Shown: positions 34,406 to 43,369, counted from the first letter of the stretch. The stretch is 64,000 nt of DNA from Candidatus Sulfopaludibacter sp. SbA3 (GCA_945890485.1 CAMDCN010000009.1:217420-281419); one strand, 5' to 3'. Notes: a model not told the origin generated them from the letters alone. Numbers and translations: made by a program.

Positions 34406-35872
34406 TTAGGTGTCCTGATAGTGGCGGCGGAGGCGTTCGAGTTCGATTTGGAGCTCCTTGGCGAGGGCTTCCGTGCCGGGGGAGCCGTGGAGGTTCTGGA
34501 GTTCGTTGGGGTCTTTCGCGAGGTCGAATAACTCCCAGACGTCGCCGTCGGCGTAGTAGTGGATCAACTTGTGCGTGGCTGTGCGGACGCCGCGGTGGGG
34601 GCCGATTCGGTGGGGCGTGAAGAAGGCGAAGGACGGGTCGGACATCGCCTCCCGGCCTTTGCCGGCCAGTTGCCAGGAGTTCTCGTAGTAAGAGTAGTAG
34701 ACGGTTTTGCGCCAATCGGCGGGCGTTTGGCCGGCCAGGACGGGGCGGAGGCTGCTGCCCTGCATCGACTCCGGAATGGAGACACCGGCATAGTCCAGGA
34801 TCGTCGGCGCGATATCGATGTTCATCGCCATGGCGGGTGTGACGTGACCGGGTTTGGCGCCGGGCGCGCGGATCAGGAGCGGGACGCGGAGCGACGGTTC
34901 GTACATGAACCGCTTGTCGTACCAGCCGTGATCGCCGACGAAGAAGCCGTTGTCGGAGGTGTAAATAATCAGCGTGTTGGCTAACGCGTTCGTCTCGGTG
35001 AGATGGGCGAGAACGCGGCCGAGGTTGTCGTCGACGGCGGCGATGGCGCCGTAGTAGTCCTTGACGAAGCGTTGGTACAGCCAGCGCTTTTTGGCGGCGG
35101 GGGTGAGATTGGGTGGGATGTCTTTGTAGTCGCCGGCGATGGAGATGTCGAAGCGCATGTCCTCGGCTTCTGCGGCTACCTTCCGGGATTGGTAGTCGTC
35201 GTCGAAGGTGGAGGGAAGAGGGATGTCGACGTTGTCGTACAGGTGCGCGAAGCGGGGCGGCGGAAGGAAGGGGCGATGGGGCGCTTTGTGCTGGTAGACG
35301 AGGCACCATGGCTGGTCCGACGGCTGGCGGAGGAAGTCGAGCGCGAAGTCTGTGGTGAGGTCGGTGGCATAGCCCGAGTACTTCTTGCGAACGCCGTTTT
35401 CGATGAACTCGGGATCGAAGTAGAGACCCTGGCCGGGAAGGATGCGCCAGGTATCGAAGCCGACGGGGTCGTGCGAGAGATGCCACTTGCCGACGATGCC
35501 GGTGCGATAGCCGGCGGCTTGCAGGGCTTGCGGATAGGTGACGAGCGAGCGGTTGATGTTCTCGATCTGCCCCTTCATTTCGGAGTTGCCGCGGATGCCG
35601 TGCAGGTGGGAGTAACAACCCGTCAAGACGGTGGCACGGGAGGGGGCGCAGAGCGAGTTGGTGACGAAGGCGTTTTCAAAGCGGACGCCCTCGCGGCCGA
35701 GGCGGTCGATGTTCGGGGTTTTGACGAGCGAGTTGCCGTAGCAGCCGACGTGGGCGGCGGCGTGATCGTCCGTCATGATGAACAGAATGTTCGGGCGAGG
35801 GGCGGGACGGGTGCAGGCGACGGTGGAACCGATGGCGGCGAGGAGGAAGTCGCGCCGTTTGGGCCGGGTCAT
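34406..35872 (-). CDS. Sulfatase (formylglycine-dependent, exported)
   Basis: 488 residues. The N-terminus has a Tat-like KRRDFLLAAIG motif. The type I sulfatase site C75-A-P-S-R (the Cys becomes formylglycine) is present, with metal ligands D35/D36 (I-M-T-D-D-H), S-D-N-G-F-F-V-G-D-H-G in the middle and W-H-L-S. The overall layout resembles heparan, mucin or arylsulfatases (S1 family). It removes sulfate esters from sugars or small molecules in the periplasm; the substrate is not readable. It is last in a four-gene operon and its ATG overlaps the PLP gene stop by four bases. A maturase (FGE or anSME) is not in the window. Confidence 0.9.
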   Translation of the reverse strand: MTRPKRRDFLLAAIGSTVACTRPAPRPNILFIMTDDHAAAHVGCYGNSLVKTPNIDRLGREGVRFENAFVTNSLCAPSRATVLTGCYSHLHGIRGNSEMKGQIENINRSLVTYPQALQAAGYRTGIVGKWHLSHDPVGFDTWRILPGQGLYFDPEFIENGVRKKYSGYATDLTTDFALDFLRQPSDQPWCLVYQHKAPHRPFLPPPRFAHLYDNVDIPLPSTFDDDYQSRKVAAEAEDMRFDISIAGDYKDIPPNLTPAAKKRWLYQRFVKDYYGAIAAVDDNLGRVLAHLTETNALANTLIIYTSDNGFFVGDHGWYDKRFMYEPSLRVPLLIRAPGAKPGHVTPAMAMNIDIAPTILDYAGVSIPESMQGSSLRPVLAGQTPADWRKTVYYSYYENSWQLAGKGREAMSDPSFAFFTPHRIGPHRGVRTATHKLIHYYADGDVWELFDLAKDPNELQNLHGSPGTEALAKELQIELERLRRHYQDT

Positions 35873-37035
35873 GCGAAGATCTCCCGGAGGCGGCGGGCGA
35901 CAATGCGCTCCTCGCCGGGCTCGTTCATGAGGAAGGTGAGTTCAATGCCCTTGCCGCCGGGACCGGGGAGCGTGGCGATGCGGGGTTCGCCGTCGAGGAG
36001 GCGCTTGGCGACTTCGGCGGTGGAGAGTGCGCGGCTGGATTCATCCCAGGTGGCGATGACGCGGTGGACGCGGCGGCCGCGTTCAAACGGGGCTTTTTCG
36101 ACTTTGAGTTTGGCTTTGGGGAGTTCGGCCATGACGTAGTTGGCTTGGCGTTCGTACTCGCGGTCGAGGGCGGCAAAGTCGAGCTTGGAATACTTTTCGA
36201 GGGCGGCGAGCAGGCCGATCATCTCCTCTTTGTTGACCTTCATACCGCGGCCTTGCGAATCGGAGTGGGGGCTTGAGTTGAGCCAGGCGGCATCGAGGAG
36301 ATCCTTGCGGCCGGCGAGAACGCCGGTGCTTTGGGGGCCGCGAACGTGTTTACCGCCGCTGAAGGCGAGCATGTCGACGCCGGTGGCGGCGACGCGGGGG
36401 ATGTTGTCCCAACTAGGGAGCAGGTTGGCGGCGTCGACGAGGACGGGGATGCCCGCTTTCTTCGCGAGCGCGACGCATTCGGGGAGGGGAACCGGCGTTT
36501 CCCAGGCCCAGTCGCCGCGGGTGCCGCCGAGGTAGTAGATCATGGCGACGTTGGGGGTGAGGGCGTTGACGAAAGCGTCTCGGCTATCGACTTCGACGAT
36601 GCGGACGCCGGCGCTGCGGACGGCGTGGTCGTAGCCGTTGCGATGGGGTTTTTGGATGAGGACTTCGGTCTTCATGCCTGTGAGGTCGGGGAGGCGGCGG
36701 ACCTTGGCGGTGTCGGCGCCGGTGAGGCAGGCGTACGTACCGAGGGCGATGGCTCCGGCGGTGCCGGAGGTGACGAGCGCCGATTCGGTGCCGCAGAGTT
36801 TGGCGAGGCGTTCGCCGACGGCGTCCTTGACTTCGGCGAGGACGGCGAAATCCTTGGCCGCTTCGGCCATGATGGATTGGATCTCGGGCCACATGCGAGA
36901 GGCGCCGACGGTGGTGACGGGACCCTGGAAGTTCAGGACTGGGCGGATGCCCAACTCGGTGTAAGGGTTGCGTGGTTTGGCGGTGGCCACGCCCATGGCG
37001 GAGAGGAGGGGGAAGAACCAACGGCGCTGGATCAT
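35869..37035 (-). CDS. SelA-like PLP-dependent enzyme with signal sequence
   Basis: 388 residues. Fold-type I PLP signals: L-V-T-S-G-T-A-G-A (about 87-95, phosphate site), P-V-L-V-D-A-A-N (D201 contacts the ring N), and F-S-G-G-K-H-V-R-G-P-Q (K229, Schiff base). The closest family is the SelA/D-glucosaminate-6-phosphate ammonia-lyase-like group. The first 20 residues (RRWFFPLLSAMGVATA) look like a Tat or Sec signal, which is unusual for a PLP enzyme. It is not true SelA: no selB or selC is near. It sits between DUF1501 and sulfatase genes, so an amino-sugar lyase role is a fair guess. Confidence 0.75.
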   Translation of the reverse strand: MIQRRWFFPLLSAMGVATAKPRNPYTELGIRPVLNFQGPVTTVGASRMWPEIQSIMAEAAKDFAVLAEVKDAVGERLAKLCGTESALVTSGTAGAIALGTYACLTGADTAKVRRLPDLTGMKTEVLIQKPHRNGYDHAVRSAGVRIVEVDSRDAFVNALTPNVAMIYYLGGTRGDWAWETPVPLPECVALAKKAGIPVLVDAANLLPSWDNIPRVAATGVDMLAFSGGKHVRGPQSTGVLAGRKDLLDAAWLNSSPHSDSQGRGMKVNKEEMIGLLAALEKYSKLDFAALDREYERQANYVMAELPKAKLKVEKAPFERGRRVHRVIATWDESSRALSTAEVAKRLLDGEPRIATLPGPGGKGIELTFLMNEPGEERIVARRLREIFA

Positions 37036-37251
37036 CCCAGCATCTTATCGCCTACGCCAGGAGCGAATGGAGGACGTGGTGCGGAAGGCGCCGACGGTGG
37101 TGACAGGACCCTGGAAGTTCAGGACGGGCGGTTGCCTAACTCGGCATAGGGGTTGCTGGGTTTGGAGTTGGCCACGCCCATGACGGAGAGAAGGGGGAAG
37201 AACCAACGGCGATCTTATCGCCTACGCCAGCAGCGAATGGAGGACGTGGCC
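36901..37251. repeat. Tandem duplication, period about 186 bp
   Basis: Bases 36901-37086 are repeated, with about 85-90% identity by eye, at 37087-37251; the second unit lacks about 15 bases. Each unit holds the 5' end of the PLP gene, the intergenic region and the 3' end of the DUF1501 gene (shared GCGAATGGAGGACGTGG). The second unit is not part of a full PLP gene, so it is the scar of a duplication at the gene junction. Confidence 0.85.
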
Positions 37252-38613
37252 GTGGACATCGGTCAGGCGGCGATTGAGGCCGTTGTGATACCAGGTGAGC
37301 TTTTCGTGGTTGAGGCCCAGAAGGTGCAGGACAGTGGCCCAGAAGTCGTAGACCGTGGTGGGGTCTTCGGCGACGCGGCGGCCGAAGTCGTCGGTGGCTC
37401 CCCAGGATGCCGCCTTCTTCACTCCCGCGCCGAGCATCCAGACGGTGTAGGCGTCGGGGTTGTGGTCGCGGCCAAGCGTGCCTTCCTGGTGCGTCGGCAT
37501 GCGGCCGAACTCGGTGGTCCATATGACGAGAGTGTCTTCGAGAAGGCCGCGGGTGGCGAGGTCCTGGATGAGGCCGGCGGTGGGCTGGTCCAGGATCGGG
37601 AGGTGGCGGTCGTAGTCGGCTTGCAGGGTCTTATGGGCGTCCCAATTCAAGAGGCCATCCACGCCGGAGGCGCGGGAGGCGCAATAGAGTTGAACATAGC
37701 GGACGCCGCGTTCGACGAGGCGGCGAGCCAGGAGGCAATTGCGGGCGTAGGCGGCGAGGAGCGGGTTCGCGTGATTGGCCCCGTAGAGGTCGAGGGTAGC
37801 TTTCGATTCGCTGGCGAGGTTGGCGACCTCTGGCGCGGAGAGTTGCATGCGGGCAGCGAGGGCGTAGGAGGCGATGCGCGCCTGCAGTTCGCTGTCGCCG
37901 GGATGGAGGCTGGCGTGGCGCGCGTTGAGGAACTGTGCGTAGTCGCGGGTGGCGTCGTCCGCTTCGGCGGAGACTCCGGCGGGGCGGACAAGATTGCGGA
38001 TGGGGTTGGCGGCGTTGAAGGCGACGCCCTGATGTTCGGCGGGGAGGAAGCCGGAGGTCCAGTTGGCGGGGCCGGAAGGCGGAATGCCGCGGATGTCCGG
38101 GATGGCGACGTAAGCAGGGAGGTTGTCGCTTTCAGCGCCGAGGGCGTAGCTGAGCCACGCGCCCGCGGAGGGAAAGCCTTCGAACACAAAGCCGGTATTC
38201 ATGGCGACGCAGGCGGGGCCGTGGGTATTGGAGCGGGAGCTCATCGAGTGGACGAAGGCCATGCTGTCGACGTGGCGGGCAAGGTGGGGCAGTTTGGTGG
38301 TGATGCGCTTGCCGGATTGACCGGCGGGGGCGAAGGCCCAGGGGCTGCGCATCAAATTGCCGTTGGCGCCTTGGAAGGTGACGTCCTTGTCGCCGCCGGG
38401 CATGGGCTGGCCGCTGCGCTTTTCGAGTTCGGGCTTGTAGTCGAAGGTATCGAGATGGGAGACGCCGCCGGGGCAGAAGATCTGGATGACGCGTTTCGCC
38501 TTGGGGGCGAAGTGGGGCTGCTTGGCTGCGCCGGAAAGAAGATCGGCGGCGGCGATGGCGCCGAGGCCGGTGAGGAAGCCGCGGCGGTGGAGGGCGTGGC
38601 TATTAGTAGACAT
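37222..38613 (-). CDS. DUF1501 family exported protein
   Basis: 463 residues with a Tat signal (H-R-R-G-F-L-T-G-L-G-A-I-A-A-A). Family marks: F-C-P-G-G-V-S-H-L-D-T-F-D-Y-K-P (about 46-61), W-T-T-E-F-G-R-M-P (about 355-363) and G-R-D-H-N-P-D-A-Y-T. DUF1501 proteins share the alkaline phosphatase/sulfatase fold, and their genes are usually paired with DUF1549/DUF1553 cytochromes in Planctomycetes, Verrucomicrobia and Acidobacteria. The pairing holds here: its start overlaps the cytochrome gene by 11 bases. The biochemical role of the pair is not established. Confidence 0.9.
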   Translation of the reverse strand: MSTNSHALHRRGFLTGLGAIAAADLLSGAAKQPHFAPKAKRVIQIFCPGGVSHLDTFDYKPELEKRSGQPMPGGDKDVTFQGANGNLMRSPWAFAPAGQSGKRITTKLPHLARHVDSMAFVHSMSSRSNTHGPACVAMNTGFVFEGFPSAGAWLSYALGAESDNLPAYVAIPDIRGIPPSGPANWTSGFLPAEHQGVAFNAANPIRNLVRPAGVSAEADDATRDYAQFLNARHASLHPGDSELQARIASYALAARMQLSAPEVANLASESKATLDLYGANHANPLLAAYARNCLLARRLVERGVRYVQLYCASRASGVDGLLNWDAHKTLQADYDRHLPILDQPTAGLIQDLATRGLLEDTLVIWTTEFGRMPTHQEGTLGRDHNPDAYTVWMLGAGVKKAASWGATDDFGRRVAEDPTTVYDFWATVLHLLGLNHEKLTWYHNGLNRRLTDVHGHVLHSLLA

Positions 38614-41293
38614 AGAGGAACTCGTTGGTGTTGAACAAGGCGCGGACGAAGTGGGCGAAGCCGTGTTTGGTGATGAGTTGCTCGGAGCGACTTAGTTCCG
38701 CGGGCTCCGGGGGGCGGCCGTAGGTGAGTAAGAAGGCTTGCTGGATCCGCTCGCCCGGCGGCATGGCGGCGAGACGCTTTTCGAGCGCTTGGGCCATATC
38801 GAGCGTGAAGCTGTGATTGAGCAACGACAGGGCTTGGAGCGGCGAGGTGGTGGAGACGCGGCGCGGCTCCGGGAGTGAGGAGTCCGGGCAGTCGAAGACG
38901 GTGAGCAGCTCGGTGGAGATGGAACGGGCGGATTCAGCGTAGACGGAGCGACGGTAGGTTTCGGGGCCGAAGGTATCGAGCGGGAAGTAAGTGGCGACGT
39001 TATCGACGGTGTACTTATAGAGGCGGAAGCTGGGTCCGCCGCGTTCGGGGTTGAGCGCGCCGGCGACGTGCAACATGGTGTCGCGGATGGATTCGGCCTG
39101 GAGACGTTGGGGCGGGAAGCGCCAGAGGAGGCGGGAGTCCGCGTCGACGCGGGCGGCGGCGGGGTTGAAGGCGCTCGATTGTTGATAGGCGGCGGAGAGG
39201 AGGATTTCCTTATGCAGGGGCTTGAGGCGCCAGCCGTGGGCGATGAGGCGCTGGGCGAGATGGTCGAGGAGTTCGGGATGGGAGGGGCGTTCGCCGTTGT
39301 AGCCGAAGTCGGACGGGGTGGCGACGAGGCCGTGGCCGAAGTGATAGTGCCAGAGGCGATTGACGATGACGCGCGGCGTGAGGGGGTTGCGATCGTCGGC
39401 GAGCCAGCGGGCGAATTGGAGTCGGGCCTCGCCTTCCGGGGCGTCGAGAGGGACGGTGAAGTTGGCGTGGTTGAGCGTGGAGAGGCTGGCGGGCGGCACC
39501 GGGTCGCCTCGCTGCATGACGCTGCCCCCTTTGAGCAGGTACACGGGTTCGGCCGGTTGCTTGAAGACGCCGGCGTAGGCCAGGGGGAGAGCAGGGATGA
39601 GCTTGAGTTGCGCTTCGGCGGCTTGCAGTTGGGCTTCGGTGGATTCGAAGACGGAGCGGTCGGCGGCAGTGAGGGCTTCGAGGGTAATCAGTCGATCGAG
39701 GTCGAGCTGACGGTGGGGGAGTCGATTGTGATGGGTGGCGACGGTGGTCCAGGATTGGCCGTCGAGGGAGAGCTCGATCTGGTAGTTGGCGACGGTGTTT
39801 TGTTGGAAGCGGCCTTGGAAGGCGCGTGCACGGTCGGTGGACCAGGCTAACTTCTGGACCGGTGAGGCGGTGGGGAGTTCAAGAGTAATGAAGGCGGGGC
39901 CGGCGCCTTCCGGGAACCAGCGTTTGTCGAAGGCCGAGTCGTTCAGGTGGCGCGGATGATAGGCGTCGGGGTTGCCCTCGGCGATGCGCGTGGAGGAGAC
40001 GGTGAGACGGGCAGTAGGGGCAAGGTTTCGGCCATCGGGCGTGAAGAGTTCGAGTTCGTCGAGGCCGCCGGGAAAGCTGTTGGGGGCCTTGAACCGGACG
40101 TAGCGAGCTTGCGCGGACGGCCAGGAATCTTCGGCGCCAAACGGAGAGACGGGCGGGCGGTGGCGGCTTCGCAGGGCGGCCTCCGCGGTGGCGCGGGTTG
40201 GTTTGGTGGACTCCGTGAGGGTCTTCAGCCGTTCCTTCGCGGACTTGATCTGCTCCTCAAGGGGGGCGGCGAGTGCCTGGCGACCGGCCCGCGCTTCCGG
40301 GGTGGCGAAGGGGCGGTCGGCGTGGGTGACGCCGTTGAAGATGGCGGCGAGGCGGTAGTAGTCGAGCTGCTGGATGGGGTCGAACTTGTGGTCGTGGCAG
40401 CGGGCGCAGTTGACCGTGAGGCCGAGGAAGGAGGAGGCGGTGGCGTTGACGATGTCGTCGAGATCGTCGGCGCGCTGTTGGCGGGTGGCGGCCAGGTTGG
40501 AGTTGCCGACGGTATCGTGGGGTCCGGCGACAAGGAAGCCGGTGGCGACTTCCACGTTGGGGTCGCCGGGGGCGAGGAGGTCGCCGGCGACCTGCTCCAT
40601 CATGAAGCGGTTGAAGGGGAGGTCCTGATTGAAGGCGCGGATGACGTAGTCGCGGAAGCGCCAGGCGTGGGGACGGATGTGGTTCTGCTCGTAGCCGTGG
40701 GACTCGCCGTAGCGAATGACGTCGAGCCAGTGGCGGCCCCAACGTTCGCCATAGGCGGGGGAGGCGAGGAGGCGATCGATGAGCTTTTCGTAGGCGTTGG
40801 GTGAGGGGTCGTTGAGGAAGCCTTCGATTTCTGCGGGTGTGGGCGGGAGGCCGGTGAGGTCGAAGGTGGCGCGGCGAATGAGCGTGCGGCGGCTGGCGGG
40901 CGGAGAGAATGAGAGGCTCTTGGCGCGGAGGGCGGATTCGAGATGAGAGTCGATGGTACCGCCTGGATTGGCGAGGGGCTGCAGGGACCAAAAGGAGGAG
41001 GTGGCGCGGGGGCGTACGGCGAGCGTGGTTTCCCAAGGGGCTCCGGCCTCGATCCATTGTTTGATGACGGCGCGTTCGTCGAGGGGGAGGCCGCCACCGG
41101 GCGGCATTTCGCCGCGTTCGACTCGGGCGAGGAGTTTGGCGGGTAGGACCGCAGACGCCGAGGAGCGCGAGGTGAGCGAGAGATTGCCGAGACGGGTGGC
41201 GTCGTTGTGGCAGGATAAGCAGCGGCGGGCGAGGATCTGGGGGGCGTCGGCGTAGGCGAGGGCGGCAAGGCCGAGAAGGAGGAAGGGACGCAT
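38603..41293 (-). CDS. Planctomycete-type cytochrome c, DUF1549/DUF1553 protein
   Basis: 896 residues from ATG 41293, preferred over an ATG 14 codons earlier because it opens a signal peptide (MRPFLLLGLAALAYA). Heme site C25-L-S-C28-H29, then a DUF1549 region (about 95-310; includes R-H-W-L-D-V-I-R-Y-G-E-S-H-G-Y-E and a second C-A-R-C-H). A discoidin/F5-8-like insert follows (about 370-520), then DUF1553 (about 590-850; P-R-V-I-V-N-R-L-W-H-Y-H-F-G-H-G). It is first in the operon with DUF1501, the PLP enzyme and the sulfatase. It is probably an exported heme protein that works with DUF1501, perhaps in polysaccharide degradation; the reaction is unknown. Confidence 0.9.
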   Translation of the reverse strand: MRPFLLLGLAALAYADAPQILARRCLSCHNDATRLGNLSLTSRSSASAVLPAKLLARVERGEMPPGGGLPLDERAVIKQWIEAGAPWETTLAVRPRATSSFWSLQPLANPGGTIDSHLESALRAKSLSFSPPASRRTLIRRATFDLTGLPPTPAEIEGFLNDPSPNAYEKLIDRLLASPAYGERWGRHWLDVIRYGESHGYEQNHIRPHAWRFRDYVIRAFNQDLPFNRFMMEQVAGDLLAPGDPNVEVATGFLVAGPHDTVGNSNLAATRQQRADDLDDIVNATASSFLGLTVNCARCHDHKFDPIQQLDYYRLAAIFNGVTHADRPFATPEARAGRQALAAPLEEQIKSAKERLKTLTESTKPTRATAEAALRSRHRPPVSPFGAEDSWPSAQARYVRFKAPNSFPGGLDELELFTPDGRNLAPTARLTVSSTRIAEGNPDAYHPRHLNDSAFDKRWFPEGAGPAFITLELPTASPVQKLAWSTDRARAFQGRFQQNTVANYQIELSLDGQSWTTVATHHNRLPHRQLDLDRLITLEALTAADRSVFESTEAQLQAAEAQLKLIPALPLAYAGVFKQPAEPVYLLKGGSVMQRGDPVPPASLSTLNHANFTVPLDAPEGEARLQFARWLADDRNPLTPRVIVNRLWHYHFGHGLVATPSDFGYNGERPSHPELLDHLAQRLIAHGWRLKPLHKEILLSAAYQQSSAFNPAAARVDADSRLLWRFPPQRLQAESIRDTMLHVAGALNPERGGPSFRLYKYTVDNVATYFPLDTFGPETYRRSVYAESARSISTELLTVFDCPDSSLPEPRRVSTTSPLQALSLLNHSFTLDMAQALEKRLAAMPPGERIQQAFLLTYGRPPEPAELSRSEQLITKHGFAHFVRALFNTNEFLYVY

Positions 41294-41420
41294 GACTGCC
41301 CTAAATTGTACGGGAATCCAATCGTGGAGAGACACTTCGGGCGAACCGCGTGGTTTGGCTGGGTTGTCAAAGAGCGGAATACGGTTCGCAGGCGGCGGGG
41401 TTCTACGATTCGAAGCCAGG

Positions 41421-42161
41421 TCAGCAGCGGTCGGTATAGGCCGGGGCGTTTTCCGGGCGGTCGGGGACGCTTTGCGATTCGAAGCCAGACTCGAAGGGCA
41501 GCGACTGGCCTGCCGCCATGACTTTCGGTTTCGCGGCGACGACCGGGACTGGCTCCGGGCGGCGTTTGATAGCGTCCTGCAAGGCCTTCAGCGATTGCCG
41601 ATAGGTTCTTTCGGCGGCGGTAACGTAGCGTTGCAGGCTGGTTAGCGTTTTTCGGTGGCCTTCGTCGAAGAGGCAGGCACTGAGTTGGGCGCCGGTTGTT
41701 TGTTCGGTATCGACCGCGCCGTTTCGGCTGAGTTGGCGGTCGGTCTGATCCATCATGCGGTCAAAGGTGGCGCTTTCGACGCGGCGGGCCCGATTGAGCC
41801 GCCAAAGGGCTTCGGTGAGTTGGCTCGTCAGGAGGGTTTCCTCCGGGGTGACGGGTGCAAAGCTCGTGTGAACTTCGTTGTGGAGTTCGTCGAACTCGGC
41901 TTGGGTTTCCCCGAAGACCAGAAGGCTGGACTAGCAGAGACCGTGGGCCAGTCGATTTTTGCTGGAGATGGCCTTGCCGGCTTCGGTGCGCGGTCCGGTG
42001 GACTTACGGGCGTTCTGGCGGTTGATTTCGCGCTGTTTGGCTGCGGCTTCGGCGATCTTCTGTTCGGCTTCTTCTTTTTCCAACTGTTCCATTTGGCGTT
42101 CCATGGAACGGAGGGCATTTTCGAGGTACGAGCTTGGGGGCTGATTCTGGGACGGGGTCAT
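41421..42161 (-). pseudogene. KSTGPRT-motif protein, copy 2, one in-frame TAG
   Basis: The reading frame is colinear with copies 1 and 3 over 246 codons, except for one TAG at 41933-41931. It reads NRQNARKSTGPRTEAGKAIS, SKNRLAHGLC, TAG, SSLLVFGETQAEFDELHNEV and on to PAYTDRC. There are no frameshifts or deletions, so the loss is recent or the stop is read through. The N-terminus has an extra coiled-coil (SMERQMEQLEKEEAEQKIAE) not seen in copy 1. Ending at the TAG would leave only the first 76 residues. Confidence 0.75.
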
Positions 42162-42186
42162 TTTGAAGGCTCCTGAGGGGAAAATG

Positions 42187-42225
42187 AAAAAGCCCGCTGG
42201 GCCGATTGGGGCGCAGTGGGCTTTT
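42187..42225 (-). terminator. Leader hairpin of module copy 2
   Basis: Arms AAAAGCCCAC (minus strand, from 42225) and GCGGGCTTTTT pair with one G-T wobble; an inner stem is GC-rich. It occupies the same position as the hairpin in copy 1, between TTGACA and the ribosome binding site. Confidence 0.6.
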
Positions 42226-42374
42226 CTAATTTCACTCTACGGGTGGTGTCAAGCGGTTTTGGTCATTTGGAGGGGGCTGGTGTTGCAAACAAAGGGAAGA
42301 TTTTGAGACATGGGCCGTGACCGGCCCTTCTGGGGAACCCAAGTTCCGACGATTCGGCGCCGTTGGAGATCGGA

Positions 42375-42878
42375 TCACCGTTGGGCGACTGGTGCATTCC
42401 CTGCGTACCAGAGGCCGAGCATGTTGGCATCTTGTATCTCACAGCGGTGTAAACCGCTGCGTCCATATCCGTTTCCCTTGACGGCCCGTTTGTCGGAGTC
42501 GAAGGTCACCGTGAAGTTCTTCACGCAGGATGACCGTCCTTCGACCTCCAATTGAATTACAGGCCGTTCGAACCGATCGATCATTCTCTCGAACCACATG
42601 CTGTCCTTCATGCGAGCAAAACGTACCGGCTTTACCCGGACCATCCGCTCGAAAGTCTGTCCATCCGGCAGGCGGCTGGGGCAGGTGAGGTCGAGCAGAA
42701 GAAAAACGTCACCAATCAAGCGACCGGTGCCTCTGAGGCGAACGACGCCGGTCGATTGCCCTTCAACGAGGTCGCAAACCTCTAGAGTTGCGGGCTGCTT
42801 CGGTGGGGAGATCGACTGAGCGTAGCAGAGGAGGGCCAGGAGCGGAACACAGCAGACGACTCGGGTAGCGGCCCTCAT
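42375..42878 (-). CDS. Exported protein, paralogue of the 42875-43369 product
   Basis: 167 residues from ATG 42878, chosen because it opens a signal peptide (MRAATRVVCCVPLLALLCYA) and overlaps the previous stop by four bases (ATGA). The frame is open upstream, but that part is not signal-like. The mature part shares a pattern with its upstream neighbour: V-C-D-L-V near the start, L-R-G-T-G, E-G-R-S-S-C, then G-N-G-Y-G-R-S-G-L-H-R-C-E. The conserved Cys and GNGYG suggest a small disulfide-stabilised beta domain. I recognise no named family. Confidence 0.65.
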   Translation of the reverse strand: MRAATRVVCCVPLLALLCYAQSISPPKQPATLEVCDLVEGQSTGVVRLRGTGRLIGDVFLLLDLTCPSRLPDGQTFERMVRVKPVRFARMKDSMWFERMIDRFERPVIQLEVEGRSSCVKNFTVTFDSDKRAVKGNGYGRSGLHRCEIQDANMLGLWYAGNAPVAQR

Positions 42879-43369
42879 TGAATGACTCCTAGCTCGTGGA
42901 TTGAGGTAATCAGAAACTCGCACGGCATCCTGCCGTAGGGGCCGAATCCGTTTCCCAGGATAGCGTCTTGTTTCCGGTTCACCGGGCGGCATGACAGGTC
43001 CCCGGTGGCGAGGATCTGGAATAGGGATCCCGGGTATTGTTCGGCGAGGAATCGAAATCGCGAAGCTGCGGCCTTTCGTTGTTCGCTAAATTCTGTTCGA
43101 AGGTGGATGTATGAAGAAAGGTTGCCGGATTCCTCATACTCTTCTTTGGTTCCGCGGAGACAGGAGGCGTCGGCGACGGCGTGACTCCCATTCCGCGTGA
43201 AGGCCCCGGTGGCCCGCAAGAGGATGTTCTTGGCCTTGCCTTGCTTCTGGAGCGCCTCGCACACGCCGATGCTCCGAACCGGAGTTGGAGCGGGTGGCCC
43301 CTGAGAAGTGAGAGGCAGGCAAAGTGTGGCGAGGAGCAAGAGAACTCGAATCGGGAAGCTTCGGTGCAT
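42875..43369 (-). CDS. Exported protein, paralogue of the 42375-42878 product
   Basis: 164 residues with signal peptide MHRSFPIRVLLLLATLCLPL. It has the same scaffold as the downstream protein: V-C-E-A-L, L-R-A-T-G, A-T-G-D-L-S-C, then G-N-G-F-G-P-Y-G-R-M-P-C-E-F. The two genes overlap by four bases and arose by tandem duplication. The function is unknown. The 240 bases before it, up to the HNH gene, hold nothing I can assign. Confidence 0.65.
   Translation of the reverse strand: MHRSFPIRVLLLLATLCLPLTSQGPPAPTPVRSIGVCEALQKQGKAKNILLRATGAFTRNGSHAVADASCLRGTKEEYEESGNLSSYIHLRTEFSEQRKAAASRFRFLAEQYPGSLFQILATGDLSCRPVNRKQDAILGNGFGPYGRMPCEFLITSIHELGVIQ

Larger units (their letters stand above)
41332..42264 (-). 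mobile_element. KSTGPRT repeat module, copy 2
   Basis: Minus-strand copy with all parts seen in copy 1: CCAAAACCGCTTGACACC (about 42262-42245), the leader hairpin (42225-42187), CAGGAG plus ATG (42161), the gene, GCTCTTTGACAA (41375-41364) and GGTTCGCCCGAAGTGT (41347-41332). It ends 39 bases before the cytochrome gene start. Its 3' tail is nearly identical to that of copy 3, less so to copy 1. Confidence 0.65.

Noticed and set aside
35869..37035. True selA with a selenocysteine system
   Set aside because: No selB, selC or in-frame TGA context nearby, and the signal sequence and operon partners point elsewhere.
36331..37149. A 272-codon plus-strand frame over the PLP gene
   Set aside because: Gly/Asp-rich shadow opposite a gene with a clear PLP motif set.
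40225..40804. Plus-strand frames antisense to the cytochrome gene, rich in Gly/Val
   Set aside because: Low-complexity shadows of a conserved minus-strand gene; no independent motif.
41931..41933. TAG in module copy 2 as a programmed recoding site
   Set aside because: Only one copy shows it and no stimulatory structure is evident; simple nonsense mutation is more likely. Kept as a low-interest finding.
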